A stretch of 20,148 bases of DNA, taken from NCBI RefSeq assembly GCF_003477525.1, contig NZ_QUDO01000065.1, forward strand, positions 1 to 20,148, written 5' to 3'. The stretch comes from Ruminococcus sp. AF41-9. Its GTDB lineage: Bacteria > Bacillota > Clostridia > Lachnospirales > Lachnospiraceae. The notes under the pieces were generated by a model, which was not told where the DNA came from, ran no database searches, and worked only from the letters and a program-made list of their open reading frames with translations. This document shows, piece after piece, positions 1 to 7,340 of this stretch. Every line of letters starts with the position of its first letter. The first letter of the stretch is position 1. Position numbers and translations under genes: made by a program.

Positions 1-6
1 ATATAT

Positions 7-35
7 AAATTTGTCTGATATAAAAATTTGTCTGA
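7..35 (+). repeat. 12-bp direct repeat in upstream region
   Basis: AAATTTGTCTGA occurs at 7-18 and again at 24-35, a period of 17 bases, in AT-rich DNA about 40 bases upstream of the first gene. It could be a paired regulator site or a chance duplication. The window begins here, so the rest of the promoter region cannot be judged, and I do not see a convincing -35/-10 pair between this repeat and the start codon. Confidence 0.4.
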
Positions 36-74
36 GACTGCCAGGTTGTGTCGTTATATAAAGAGGAAATATAA

Positions 75-1508
75 ATGAAAAAAAGAACAGCATATAGAAT
101 GGCAATGATTTTGTGTGCTTCATTTTTTCTGAGTGGATGCGGGCTGTTTCCGTTTCAGCAGGATGTACCGTTTCTGAGTGAAAGAGCAGATAATAAGGGT
201 GCAGACAGTGAAAGTACAGGAAGTGGAACGCAGGAAACTTTTTACGGGAATGGGCATGATGTGCAGGGTCAGGTATCAGAAGATTCGGAAGAATCAGAGT
301 CTCAGACAGCAGAACAGGAGCAGGAGTCTCCCATGGAGAAGGCTTCTCTGCTTGCGGCTCAGTATGACTATGATGGAGCAATTGAACTGCTGCAAAGCCA
401 GCCGGATTATGACTCCAGTGAGGAAATGCAGGACGCAGTATCGGAATATGAGAATGCAAAGGCAACCTGTGTGGAGTATCCGCTGGATCAGATCACGCAT
501 ATTTTTTTCCATACCCTGATCAAAGATACGTCGAAGGCTTTTGACGGAGATTCGGATTCCGGTGGATATAATCAGGTGATGACGACCATTGATGAATTTA
601 ACAGGATCATCGAGGGCATGTATGAGAAGGGTTACGTGATGGTCAGTCCTCACGATATGGCAACTGTGAATGAGGATGGCACGATGTCACAAGGTAAGAT
701 TATGCTTCCGGCAGGCAAGATTCCATTTGTTCTTTCACAGGATGATGTAAGTTATTATCACTATATGGACGGTGATGGATTTGCAGACAGGCTGGTTCTG
801 GACGAGAACGGTGATGTGAAGGCAGAATATGTGGAAGATGACGGAAGTGTTTCCTGGGGAGATTATGATCTGGTTCCGATCATTGACAGCTTTGTGAAAG
901 AGCATCCGGATTTTTCTTATCATGGAAGAAAAGGTATTCTGGCAATGACCGGTTATAACGGGGTACTGGGATACCGCACAGATATTGCATATAAGACACA
1001 GGAGAATCTGCAGGATGATCAGAAGCGTTTTCTGGAAAACCATCCTGATTTTGATTATGAGAAAGAGGTAGAAAATGCCACGAAAGTGGCAGAGGCAATG
1101 AAGGCAGAGGGCTGGGAATTTGCCAGCCACACATGGGGCCATAAGAACGCATCAGAATCATCTCTGAAAGAACTGAAAGCAGATAATAAAAAATGGGAAA
1201 AGTATGTGGCACCCATTCTCGGAAAAACAGATATGATCTTCTTTGCATTTGGTGCAGACATCGGAAGCTGGGAAGGTTATACATCAGATAACAAAAAATA
1301 TGATTATTATAAAAGCAGGGGATATCGTTACTTCTGTAATGTAGATTCCAGTCAGTACTGGGTACAGATCACAGATGATTATTTCCGCCAGGGACGACGG
1401 GATATTGACGGATATCGAATGTATTATAACCCGGAGGTGCTCAGTGATCTTTTTGACGTTTCTGAGATCTGGGATTCTTCAAGACCAACTCCGGTACCGG
1501 AGATGTAG
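75..1508 (+). CDS. polysaccharide deacetylase-like lipoprotein
   Basis: The product is 477 aa and probably a membrane-anchored extracellular lipoprotein. It has a basic start, a hydrophobic stretch and a lipobox ending at Cys22 (FFLSGC). Residues ~35-90 are a Ser/Glu/Gln-rich linker. The rest resembles a divergent NodB/CE4 fold: an Asp pair in LSQDDVSYY (D223-D224) in place of TFDDGP, and SHTWGH with H352 and H356 as the metal-binding HxxxH motif. The canonical RxPYG and LxHD motifs are not clear, so deacetylase activity is inferred. It could instead be a carbohydrate-binding or inactive relative. The start is supported by an AGAGG ribosome site 8 bases upstream. It is followed after 14 bases by an FKBP-like lipoprotein gene, so the two are probably co-transcribed. 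Confidence 0.75.
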   Translation: MKKRTAYRMAMILCASFFLSGCGLFPFQQDVPFLSERADNKGADSESTGSGTQETFYGNGHDVQGQVSEDSEESESQTAEQEQESPMEKASLLAAQYDYDGAIELLQSQPDYDSSEEMQDAVSEYENAKATCVEYPLDQITHIFFHTLIKDTSKAFDGDSDSGGYNQVMTTIDEFNRIIEGMYEKGYVMVSPHDMATVNEDGTMSQGKIMLPAGKIPFVLSQDDVSYYHYMDGDGFADRLVLDENGDVKAEYVEDDGSVSWGDYDLVPIIDSFVKEHPDFSYHGRKGILAMTGYNGVLGYRTDIAYKTQENLQDDQKRFLENHPDFDYEKEVENATKVAEAMKAEGWEFASHTWGHKNASESSLKELKADNKKWEKYVAPILGKTDMIFFAFGADIGSWEGYTSDNKKYDYYKSRGYRYFCNVDSSQYWVQITDDYFRQGRRDIDGYRMYYNPEVLSDLFDVSEIWDSSRPTPVPEM

Positions 1509-1522
1509 AAAGGACTTTGTTT

Positions 1523-2917
1523 ATGAAGAAAAAAATATATCTTGGAATGCTTGCCATGTGTGTGGCACTGACTGCTTCAGCCTGTGGCACGACAGAAAAG
1601 ACAGCGACAGATACAACTGCAAAGGAACAGGATGCAAAAGGTACTGATACGAAAGAAGCAGAGGGAAAAGGTGCGGAAGTCGGAAGTACAAGACTTGTCT
1701 CTGTTGATAATGTGGAGAAGTATATCACGATCGGAGAGTATAAGGGGCTGACATTGGACAATGCGGTGGATGCGATCACAGACGAGGATGTACAGGCACA
1801 GATCGAACAGAATCTTCAGGATAAGGCAGAACCGGTTTCTGAAGGTGCACAGGCTGGAGATTTGGTTACCATTAATTATGTGGGAACCATCGACGGAAAG
1901 ACATTTGATGGCGGAACTGCCAATAATTATGATTTCATTGTCGGCAACGGACAGATTTTTGAGGAATTTGAAAATGGCGTTCTCGATATGAAGAAAGGTG
2001 AGACGAAGGAGATTACGATTGACTTTGCTTCTGATTATGGAGATGATACAGTTGCCGGAAAAGAAGTTGTTTATAAGGTGACGGTTCAGAATGTGCGCCG
2101 TGCACCGGAACTTACGGATGAATGGGTAACTAAGAATACAGACTATACGACTGTGGATGAGTATAAGGACAGTGTTTATAATAAACTGGAAGAAGATGCG
2201 AAAGCTTCTGCGCAGGAAGTTCTGAAAAATACTGCATGGACAACGCTTCTGGAGAATTCAGAAGTGAAGGAGTATCCGCAGGATGATATTGATAAAGCAG
2301 TTGATGAGTTTAAGAAGAATATGGAGTTTTATGCGAAGCAGGCGGATATGACGCTGGATGAGTTTGTGGAGAGCCAGGGAATTTCTCAGGATGACTTTGA
2401 TGAGCAGTGCCAGCAGTATGCTCAGGGCAAAGTAAAACAGAATCTGATCGTGCAGGGAATTATGGATACTGAGGGACTTTCTCTGGATGATAAGGAGAGC
2501 CTGAAAATCCAGAATGATCTTGTGGAGCAGATGGGTGCAAGTGATCTTGCGGAACTGGTGGATACATATGGACAGGATTATGTGGACGAGTCTGTGGGAT
2601 TGCTGCGGGTTGAGGATTTTATCATCAGTAATGCAAATGTGAGTGAGAAAGTGGCTCTGGGAGATGTTGTGGGTGAAGATGCAGAGGCCGCGGCGAACCA
2701 GGCGGCTGCATTGGATCAGAATGAGAATTCTGATGGAGAAGCTGATGTTACAGAGGATTCTGAGGTAACTTTGAATGATGGGACTGAGACGGAGGAGGCT
2801 GAAGAGGTACTGGATGAATCAGAGGGCTCAGATGGTTCCGGAGACGGAGAGGAGGCAGATCTGGAGGAAGAACTTGGGGCAGAAGACGGGGATGAAACTG
2901 TAGATGCCGGAGAATAA
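1523..2917 (+). CDS. FKBP/trigger-factor-like lipoprotein isomerase
   Basis: This 464-aa protein looks like an exported peptidyl-prolyl isomerase and foldase. The signal peptide ends in a lipobox with Cys21 (TASAC). An FKBP-type domain lies at about residues 110-190 (GDLVTINYVGTIDGKTFDGG; later the VGNGQIFEEFENGVLDMKKGE segment, shown here in part). It is followed by a helical segment resembling the trigger factor C-terminal domain (~200-330), then an acidic Glu/Asp/Gly-rich tail of about 80 residues. The domain order is that of trigger factor without the ribosome-binding N-terminus, as expected for an extracellular version. Start: ATG at 1523 has AAAGGA 8 bases upstream; a TTG six bases earlier would sit too close to that site. 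It probably shares a transcript with the preceding lipoprotein. No clear terminator follows. Confidence 0.82.
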   Translation: MKKKIYLGMLAMCVALTASACGTTEKTATDTTAKEQDAKGTDTKEAEGKGAEVGSTRLVSVDNVEKYITIGEYKGLTLDNAVDAITDEDVQAQIEQNLQDKAEPVSEGAQAGDLVTINYVGTIDGKTFDGGTANNYDFIVGNGQIFEEFENGVLDMKKGETKEITIDFASDYGDDTVAGKEVVYKVTVQNVRRAPELTDEWVTKNTDYTTVDEYKDSVYNKLEEDAKASAQEVLKNTAWTTLLENSEVKEYPQDDIDKAVDEFKKNMEFYAKQADMTLDEFVESQGISQDDFDEQCQQYAQGKVKQNLIVQGIMDTEGLSLDDKESLKIQNDLVEQMGASDLAELVDTYGQDYVDESVGLLRVEDFIISNANVSEKVALGDVVGEDAEAAANQAAALDQNENSDGEADVTEDSEVTLNDGTETEEAEEVLDESEGSDGSGDGEEADLEEELGAEDGDETVDAGE

Positions 2918-2963
2918 TTGCTGATTTTGGAAACAGACTGTTGTATCCTCTTGCTGAAATTAT

Positions 2964-3086
2964 ATGAAAGTTACTAAGCGCAGAGCAACAGTAACACCAT
3001 ACAATATCAAATGTAAAAATGATGCAGAAATGGCATTGTATTTACAGAATAAATGCGTTATGATTGTAAGGCACAATTATATCTGA
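2964..3086 (+). CDS. possible 40-aa small protein
   Basis: A short frame in the gap between the FKBP-like and deacetylase genes encodes 40 residues, basic at the N-terminus (MKVTKRRATV) and ending VRHNYI. The composition looks protein-like, but there is no convincing ribosome site before the ATG, and a candidate promoter for the next gene lies inside it. It could be a small orphan gene, a remnant of a longer gene, or chance. I do not recognise a family. Confidence 0.2.
   Translation: MKVTKRRATVTPYNIKCKNDAEMALYLQNKCVMIVRHNYI
3036..3064 (+). promoter_or_regulatory. promoter for second deacetylase
   Basis: TTGTAT at 3036-3041 and TATGAT at 3059-3064 are separated by 17 bases. Each differs from the sigma-A consensus at one or two positions. 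The site lies about 105 bases upstream of the deacetylase start codon at 3170. Confidence 0.5.
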
Positions 3087-3092
3087 TGATTT

Positions 3093-3125
3093 AGCCGGTA
3101 TGTTGATTTTTCAAAATTACCGGCT
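3093..3125 (+). promoter_or_regulatory. 5' leader hairpin
   Basis: AGCCGGTA (3093-3100) pairs perfectly with TACCGGCT (3118-3125). Inside the 17-base loop, TTGA (3103-3106) can pair with TCAA (3111-3114) around TTTT. There is no T-run after it, so it is not a standard terminator. It lies in the predicted leader about 45 bases ahead of the deacetylase start and could be an operator or a structured leader. Confidence 0.4.
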
Positions 3126-3169
3126 GTAATAAATGAAAATAAAAATGATAAAAGCGGGGAAAGGAAACA

Positions 3170-4549
3170 ATGGATAAGCGGGTTTTGCGCGAGAGGATGC
3201 GCAGAAAAAAACGCCAGATGATGATCCGCCATTATACGAAGATTGGTCTTTATGTAGTGGGTGTGATTCTGGCGGTTGTATTTGTGATCAGAGGAATTAT
3301 TATTCCGATTGCCAGTCATATAGGTGGAGGCGAAAGCAGCAGCGGTAAGACTGTGGAAGCTCAGGCAGATACTACGCAGGCTGATCCGAATGCAGCGGTG
3401 AGACAGCCTTTGAAGGGAAGTTCTGACACGGACAAAGTTGGAACTACGACAGTGGGCTGGCATGAAGATGCTAATGGAAAATGGTATCAGAATGCGGATG
3501 GTACATATTATGCAAATGGATTTCAGGATATTGACGGAGTGACCTATTCTTTTGATGAGAATGGTTACATGCAGACCGGATGGGTAAGCAAGGGTGTGAA
3601 TGATTATTACTTCAATGATGATGGTTCTTATGACCCGACACAGAAACGTCCGATGCTTGCATTGACATTTGATGATGGCCCTGGAGAATATACACAGGAA
3701 CTTCTCGATTGCCTGGAAGAGAATAATGCACATGCAACATTCTTTATGTTAGGACAGAATGTTTCTGCATATCCGGATGCTCCGAAGAGAATGCTGGAGA
3801 TCGGATGTGAGATCGGAAGTCATTCCTGGGATCATACACAGCTGACAACGATCGATCTGGATGCAGTAGCCAAGCAGTTTTCAGATACAGATAATGCGTT
3901 GATTGAGGCATGCGGACAGGCTGCATCTGTTGCGCGTGCTCCGTATGGTGACGGTAACACGGACATTTATAATACAGTAGCGAAACCGTTCTTTATGTGG
4001 TCTCTGGACACTGAGGACTGGAAACTGATGGATGCGGATGCAGACTATGATGCGGTTATGAATGGTGACCTGACAGATGGATCTATTATCCTGATGCATG
4101 ATATTCATCAGCCTTCTGTACAGGCTGCAATCCGGTTTATTCCGGAGCTGATCGCGAAGGGATATAAACTTGTGACAGTCAGCGAAATGGCAGAAGCGAA
4201 GAATGTAGATCTGCAGTATGCATGTTATGTGGATTTCTGGCAGAGCACCTTTGACAGAGGAGAGATTCCGGGATATCAGGGAACAGTCAGCACGGATGGA
4301 ACTTCTGACAGTTCAGACACTTCAGGAGACAGTTCCGGGGATGGAAGCAGTGATGTTTCTGACGGAAGCGGAGATGGTTCCGGAGACGGAAGTGACGGAT
4401 CTGATGTTTCTGATGGAAGTTCTGACGATGGAAGCTACGATGACGGAAGCTATGATGATGGAAGTTCCGGTGATGGCAGTTATGATGATTCCGGAGATTC
4501 AGAGGACTACAGTGATGATTCTGTAGATTACGGAGACGGAACAGAATAA
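3170..4549 (+). CDS. membrane-anchored polysaccharide deacetylase
   Basis: This 459-aa CE4/NodB-type deacetylase probably removes acetyl groups from peptidoglycan or another surface glycan. It starts with a very basic segment and one membrane helix (~24-46, type II topology). Next come choline-binding-type aromatic/Gly repeats (~95-156, with GW, KWYQNADGTYY and GWVSKG). All five CE4 motifs are present in the catalytic domain: LTFDDGP (165-171), HSWDH (218-222, metal-binding His), RAPYGD (256-261), DTEDW (280-284) and LMHDIH (308-313), so it should be active. Residues ~375-459 are a Ser/Asp/Gly low-complexity tail built on DGS-like units, encoded by near-repetitive DNA. The ribosome site GGGGAAAGGA lies just before the ATG. 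It has its own promoter and a strong terminator, so it is probably monocistronic. Confidence 0.9.
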   Translation: MDKRVLRERMRRKKRQMMIRHYTKIGLYVVGVILAVVFVIRGIIIPIASHIGGGESSSGKTVEAQADTTQADPNAAVRQPLKGSSDTDKVGTTTVGWHEDANGKWYQNADGTYYANGFQDIDGVTYSFDENGYMQTGWVSKGVNDYYFNDDGSYDPTQKRPMLALTFDDGPGEYTQELLDCLEENNAHATFFMLGQNVSAYPDAPKRMLEIGCEIGSHSWDHTQLTTIDLDAVAKQFSDTDNALIEACGQAASVARAPYGDGNTDIYNTVAKPFFMWSLDTEDWKLMDADADYDAVMNGDLTDGSIILMHDIHQPSVQAAIRFIPELIAKGYKLVTVSEMAEAKNVDLQYACYVDFWQSTFDRGEIPGYQGTVSTDGTSDSSDTSGDSSGDGSSDVSDGSGDGSGDGSDGSDVSDGSSDDGSYDDGSYDDGSSGDGSYDDSGDSEDYSDDSVDYGDGTE

Positions 4550-4572
4550 AGGGTTAAATAAAGAACAGAGAG

Positions 4573-4612
4573 AGCAGAGGAATGCCGGGGAAGGCACCTC
4601 TGCTTTCTTTTG
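4573..4612 (+). terminator. intrinsic terminator
   Basis: AGCAGAGG (4573-4580) pairs with CCTCTGCT (4597-4604). TGCC/GGCA extends the stem inside, around a GGGGAA loop. TTTCTTTT follows directly. It ends the deacetylase transcript about 25 bases after its stop codon. Confidence 0.88.
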
Positions 4613-4674
4613 TGTTTTTTACAAAAATAGTGCAGAAAATACAAAAAAATTGTTAAATGTATACATATTATCAA

Positions 4675-4703
4675 TTGACGGAAAGAAGCCCCATTGGTAT
4701 AAT
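4675..4703 (+). promoter_or_regulatory. promoter for glgB
   Basis: TTGACG (4675-4680) and a perfect TATAAT (4698-4703) are separated by 17 bases, with TGG directly before the -10 (extended -10 form). This is one of the strongest sigma-A-type promoters in the window. Transcription would begin near 4710 and leave a leader of about 155 bases before the start codon. That leader holds a small TGACT-AAA-AGTCA hairpin but no riboswitch class that I recognise. Confidence 0.8.
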
Positions 4704-4865
4704 AGAAGCTATAGAATGACTAAAAGTCAGTTCATATGCGTGACAGTTATGACAGCAGAATGGGATAAGATCACATAACATTGCTGAACCATAAAATCGC
4801 AGAAAATTTTGCAGCAGTGGAGCTGTTACAGGCACAATCTGAATTTTATAAAGGGAGGACTCCAG

Positions 4866-6748
4866 ATGGGTGAGAGTATGAAATTTACGGAGTTAGATCA
4901 GTATTTATTTGGACAGGGAACCAATTATGAGATATATAAGAAACTGGGTGCACATCCGACTACATACAGACGCAGAAAAGGTGTGCATTTTGCAGTGTGG
5001 GCACCGAATGCACAGTCTGTATCTGTAATTGGTGAGTTCAATGACTGGGATGAAGAAGCAAATCCTATGACAAAGGCAGGTCCGATCGGTGTTTATGAAG
5101 TGTTTGTTCCGGGTGCGAAGATCGGACAGCTTTATAAATTTTTTATTGTAGGGGCACACGGGGAAAAGCTGTATAAGGCTGACCCATATGCGAATGCTGC
5201 TGAGATGCGTCCGGGAACTGCATCTAAGATCGTAGATATCACAGACTATAAATGGAAAGATGCCACATGGATCAAGAACCGTGAGAAATTTGATGAAAAA
5301 GAACAGCCGATGGCGATCTATGAGGTACATCCGGGTTCCTGGAAGAAACATCCGTGGACAGAGGACAATGAGGACGGCTTTTACAATTACCGTGAGCTTG
5401 CCCAGTCCCTGACAGCTTATGTAAAAGAAATGGGATATACTCATGTAGAGCTTATGGGAATTGCGGAGCATCCGTTTGATGGTTCCTGGGGATATCAGGT
5501 AACCGGATATTATGCACCGACCTCCCGTTACGGAACACCGCAGGATTTCAAATATATGATCGATTATTTCCATCGGAATAAGATTGGTGTTATCCTTGAC
5601 TGGGTACCTGCACATTTCCCGAAAGACGCTCATGGACTTGCAAATTTTGACGGTACTGCTGTATATGAGCATGCTGATCCGAGACAGGGAGAGCATCCGG
5701 ACTGGGGAACCAAGATTTACAACTATGGCCGCCCGGAAGTTAAGAATTTCCTGATCGCCAATGCACTCTACTGGTAGAAGAGTGCCATGTAGACGGTCTT
5801 CGTGTAGATGCCGTGGCTTCCATGCTTTATCTGGATTATGGTAAGAAAGACGGTGAATGGGTTGCCAATAAATATGGCGGAAACAAGAACCTGGAGGCAA
5901 TCGAGTTCTTTAAACATTTAAATACCGTTGTACTTGGAAGAAATCATGGAACTGTCATGATTGCAGAGGAATCTACTGCATGGCCGAAGGTAACCGGTGA
6001 TGCGGAGGATGACGGACTTGGATTCAGCCTGAAGTGGAACATGGGATGGATGAATGACTTCCTGGAATATATGAAACTGGACCCATATTTCCGTAAATTC
6101 AATCATAATAAGATGACTTTCTCTATGTCCTATGCTTACAGTGAGAGATATGTACTGGTTCTTTCTCATGATGAGGTGGTGCATCTGAAATGCTCCATGC
6201 TGGAGAAGATGCCGGGAGAACTGCCGGATAAATTTAAGAACTTAAAGGCTGCGTATTCCTTTATGACCTGTCATCCGGGCAAAAAACTTCTGTTTATGGG
6301 TCAGGAGTTCGGACAGCTTCGCGAGTGGAGCGAGGAGCGTGAACTTGACTGGTTCCTTTTACAGGAGCAGCCACACAGAGATCTTCAGAAATATGTCAGT
6401 GATCTGCTTACTTTATATAAAAAGTATCCGGCACTTTATGCGATGGATAATGATCCGGAAGGTTTTGAGTGGATCAATGCCAATGACGGAGACAGAAGTA
6501 TTTTCAGTTTTGTCAGAAAGTCACCGACCAAACGTAACAACATTCTTTATGTGGTAAACTTCACACCTGTAGACCGTCCGGATTACAGAGTGGGTGTTCC
6601 GAAGAAGAAACAGTACAAACTGATCATGGATGAGAACGGAATGACAGAGCCGAAGACATTCAAGGCAGTGAAACAGGAATGCGATAACAGACCATTCTCT
6701 TTTGCATATCCGCTGCCGGCATACGGAGTGGCTATTTTCACATACTGA
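4866..6748 (+). pseudogene. glgB: glycogen branching enzyme, frameshifted
   Basis: The gene encodes 1,4-alpha-glucan branching enzyme, which makes the alpha-1,6 branches of glycogen in the cytoplasm. The first part (4866-5774) carries the N-terminal CBM48-like domain (AVWAPNAQSVSVIGEFNDWD) and GH13 region I (DWVPAHF), then runs into TAG at 5775-5777. The rest continues in another frame from 5774: region II GLRVDAVASM with the nucleophile Asp codon at 5807-5809, the general acid in IAEES (Glu codon 5966-5968), SHDE (His-Asp-Glu codons 6167-6175) and the C-terminal domain. Restoring one G (reading tac tgg gta gaa) gives about 627 aa, normal for the family. Start: ATG at 4866, with GGGAGG 7 bases upstream. 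A restart at GTG 5813 would lack the nucleophile, so neither piece should be active. A real mutation and an assembly error cannot be told apart here. No other glg genes are nearby. Confidence 0.88.
5772..5782 (+). other. one-base frameshift site in glgB
   Basis: The upstream frame reads tac-tgg-tag; the downstream frame resumes as gta-gaa-gag from 5774. Alignment to the usual branching-enzyme stretch NALYW-x-E-x3-D-x-LRVDAV requires exactly one residue between Trp and Glu, which one missing G in the GG at 5773-5774 explains. No slippery heptamer precedes it. Confidence 0.88.
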
Positions 6749-6877
6749 TCAGGACATACAGGAAACAGATAGAAAACATACAGAAAATCATTTTTGTACC
6801 TTGCGGAATATGCTGCGAGATACGCAGTGAACAGGAACACAGATATAATAGTGAGAAAATTCGTGCAAAATAAATAA

Positions 6878-6906
6878 TTGCTTTTTATATGCAATTGCGT
6901 TATAAT
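6878..6906 (+). promoter_or_regulatory. promoter for 77-aa protein
   Basis: TTGCTT (6878-6883) and a perfect TATAAT (6901-6906) have a 17-base spacer. The predicted transcript starts near 6913, about 50 bases before the start codon at 6966. The gap 6749-6877 between glgB and this site holds nothing else I can name; no clear terminator follows glgB. Confidence 0.78.
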
Positions 6907-6965
6907 GAGCGCGAAAACAAGGAATAGAGTGAATAGTTAATGTACATGCTGAAAGGAGAACAGAC

Positions 6966-7199
6966 ATGAAAGTATCAAACATTAAAGACATTGATAAATT
7001 TTTTCAGGTAGTAGACAGCTGCGAAGGCAGAGTTGAATTAGTAACAGGCGAAGGTGACAGACTGAATCTGAAATCCAAATTATCCCAGTATGTATCTCTG
7101 GCAAACATTTTCTCAGGCGGAGAGATTCCGGAACTTGAGATCGTTGCATATGAGAAAGACGATATTGATAAATTAATGAGCTTTATGATTAACGGCTGA
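6966..7199 (+). CDS. conserved small protein, unknown function
   Basis: The product is a 77-aa soluble protein with no signal peptide or membrane segment and an alternating charged/hydrophobic pattern suggesting a small alpha/beta fold. Its sequence (EGRVELVTGEGDRLNLKSKL, then LANIFSGGEIPELEIVAYE) looks like a small family I recall from Lachnospiraceae, which carries an unreliable legacy name of poly(A) polymerase. No nucleotidyltransferase motif is visible, so I do not adopt that function. AAAGGAG lies 7 bases before the ATG and a consensus promoter lies upstream, so it should be well expressed. A weak hairpin follows; read-through into the CobW-family gene 140 bases downstream is possible. 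Confidence 0.8.
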   Translation: MKVSNIKDIDKFFQVVDSCEGRVELVTGEGDRLNLKSKLSQYVSLANIFSGGEIPELEIVAYEKDDIDKLMSFMING

Positions 7200-7217
7200 T
7201 TAAGATAAGAAACAGGT

Positions 7218-7244
7218 GGGGGCATGATATTGGGTCATGTCCCC
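7218..7244 (+). terminator. possible weak terminator hairpin
   Basis: GGGGGCATGA (7218-7227) pairs with TCATGTCCCC (7235-7244), ten pairs with one G-U, around a 7-base loop. It is followed only by TTCTT, so termination may be partial. It separates the 77-aa gene from the CobW-family gene. Confidence 0.5.
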
Positions 7245-7255
7245 TTCTTGGCGTA

Positions 7256-7270
7256 GTAAGAACTTCTTAC
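7256..7270 (+). promoter_or_regulatory. 7-1-7 palindrome, candidate operator
   Basis: GTAAGAA-C-TTCTTAC is a perfect inverted repeat of two 7-base arms around one base, 70 bases upstream of the metallochaperone start. The 7-1-7 geometry is that used by Fur-family repressors (Fur, Zur, PerR), although the bases differ from the Bacillus consensus sequences I know. No strong -10/-35 pair is visible between it and the gene, so its role is inferred from position and symmetry. Confidence 0.4.
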
Positions 7271-7340
7271 AGCCAGAGCCACTGTTCAGGCTACAGGCTG
7301 ATTTGCGCAGAAAAATACAGAAAAAAGGAGAACAAGAATC

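Noticed and set aside
4710..4865. Riboswitch in the glgB leader
   Set aside because: I found only a small TGACT/AGTCA hairpin and no conserved core of a class I know.
5766..5782. Programmed -1 frameshifting in glgB
   Set aside because: There is no X-XXY-YYZ slippery sequence or obvious pseudoknot at the stop, and glgB is not known to use recoding. A one-base deletion or sequence error explains the data.
4905..5900. A 331-codon - strand frame across glgB
   Set aside because: It is antisense to conserved branching-enzyme motifs, and its composition (Cys, His, Arg rich) fits a shadow.
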